Source of the DNA: Pegea sp. RAD2-039
Lineage: Eukaryota > Chordata > Thaliacea > Salpida > Salpidae
Length of the DNA: 64,000 nt
Reading direction: 5' to 3'
Assembly: GCA_034620365.1 (NCBI GenBank)
Contig: JAQGEQ010000258.1
Location: 248,001 to 312,000, forward strand
Part shown: positions 63,700-64,000 of the stretch, one piece after another
How positions within the stretch are numbered: the stretch's first letter is position 1
How the letters are laid out: every line of letters starts with the position of its first letter
Notes under the pieces: generated by a model
Database searches by the model: none
The model's input: only the letters and a program-made list of their open reading frames with translations
Told to the model about the DNA's origin: nothing
Program-made: the position numbers and the translations under genes

Positions 63700-64000
63700 C
63701 TACAAAAATATTGATATTTTTGTTACTTTAAATATCATTTCAGTACTTTGTATAACATATACTAATATAATAACTTAAGTCACATAAGTTACAGATTATT
63801 GAGACATTAAAAAAGTATACATTTATAAAACATTTAAATTAATATATAAGAATTATCCAAAAAATTTTGAGGCAACATGAATACAATTCATTAATTAATT
63901 TAAAAGCTAAAATTAATAAAAAAATAAAATAATCCAAGTCAAAAGTTAAAAAATAATAATATAGCTAAAAAAGCTTTGCTAGTAAGAAAAAACTATCAAA
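63700..64000. other. PHACTR intron reaching the window edge
   Basis: AT-rich sequence upstream of a TTGTAG acceptor at 63700; presumably intron, with the 5' exons outside the window. Confidence 0.5.

Overview
The window is 64 kb of very AT-rich (roughly three-quarters A+T by eye) animal nuclear DNA. Its genes are spliced: GT-AG introns of 47 bp to over 1 kb, usually ending in a T-run plus TAG/CAG. The gene set is metazoan: a PHACTR actin/PP1 regulator, a SEPT2-type septin, POFUT2, MTMR9, and two motile-cilium genes (DNAAF11 and a ZBBX relative). A TYSND1-like protease ending in a peroxisomal signal implies working peroxisomes. I read it as a small AT-rich invertebrate with motile cilia. The phylum cannot be settled from the sequence alone; a flatworm-like or other compact, AT-rich lineage is possible.

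Layout. 1-4182: gene-poor. 4183-7434 (-): cytosolic HSP70, 10 exons. 10268-13526 (-): WDR55, 8 exons. 14168-15445 (-): intronless POFUT2. 17727-19397 (+): intronless TYSND1-like protease. 19398-24058: gene-poor. 24059-26599 (+): septin with an 8-nt microexon. 27497-32243 (-): ZBBX-like gene. 33848-36054 (-): DNAAF11. 36750-37939: two dead copies of a LINE 3' end in the same orientation. 39655-40648 (-): candidate two-exon orphan membrane protein. 41020-41205: tRNA-derived SINE, with related tails near 9341 and 50203. 42024-43502 (-): ATP synthase delta. 45325-45480 (-): candidate small ORF. 46162-49174 (+): POLD3, with a GC-AG intron. 50699-50839 (+): coding-like short exon. 51915-55548 (+): MTMR9, containing a 96-bp exon duplication and a one-base frameshift. 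57002-63699 (-): PHACTR, whose 5' end lies beyond the window.

The genes are mostly unrelated housekeeping loci: proteostasis, ribosome biogenesis, ER fucosylation, peroxisomal processing, cytoskeleton, mitochondrial ATP synthesis and DNA replication. The one clear functional pairing is DNAAF11 next to the ZBBX-like gene, on the same strand and 1.6 kb apart; both families are associated with motile cilia. ATP5D/POLD3 and POFUT2/TYSND1 are divergent pairs, while septin and ZBBX converge. I saw no prokaryotic elements, CRISPR arrays or viral genes. Exon models were built by hand from homology to known families plus splice-phase consistency. In each full model the coding length is a multiple of three, except MTMR9, which carries one extra base.
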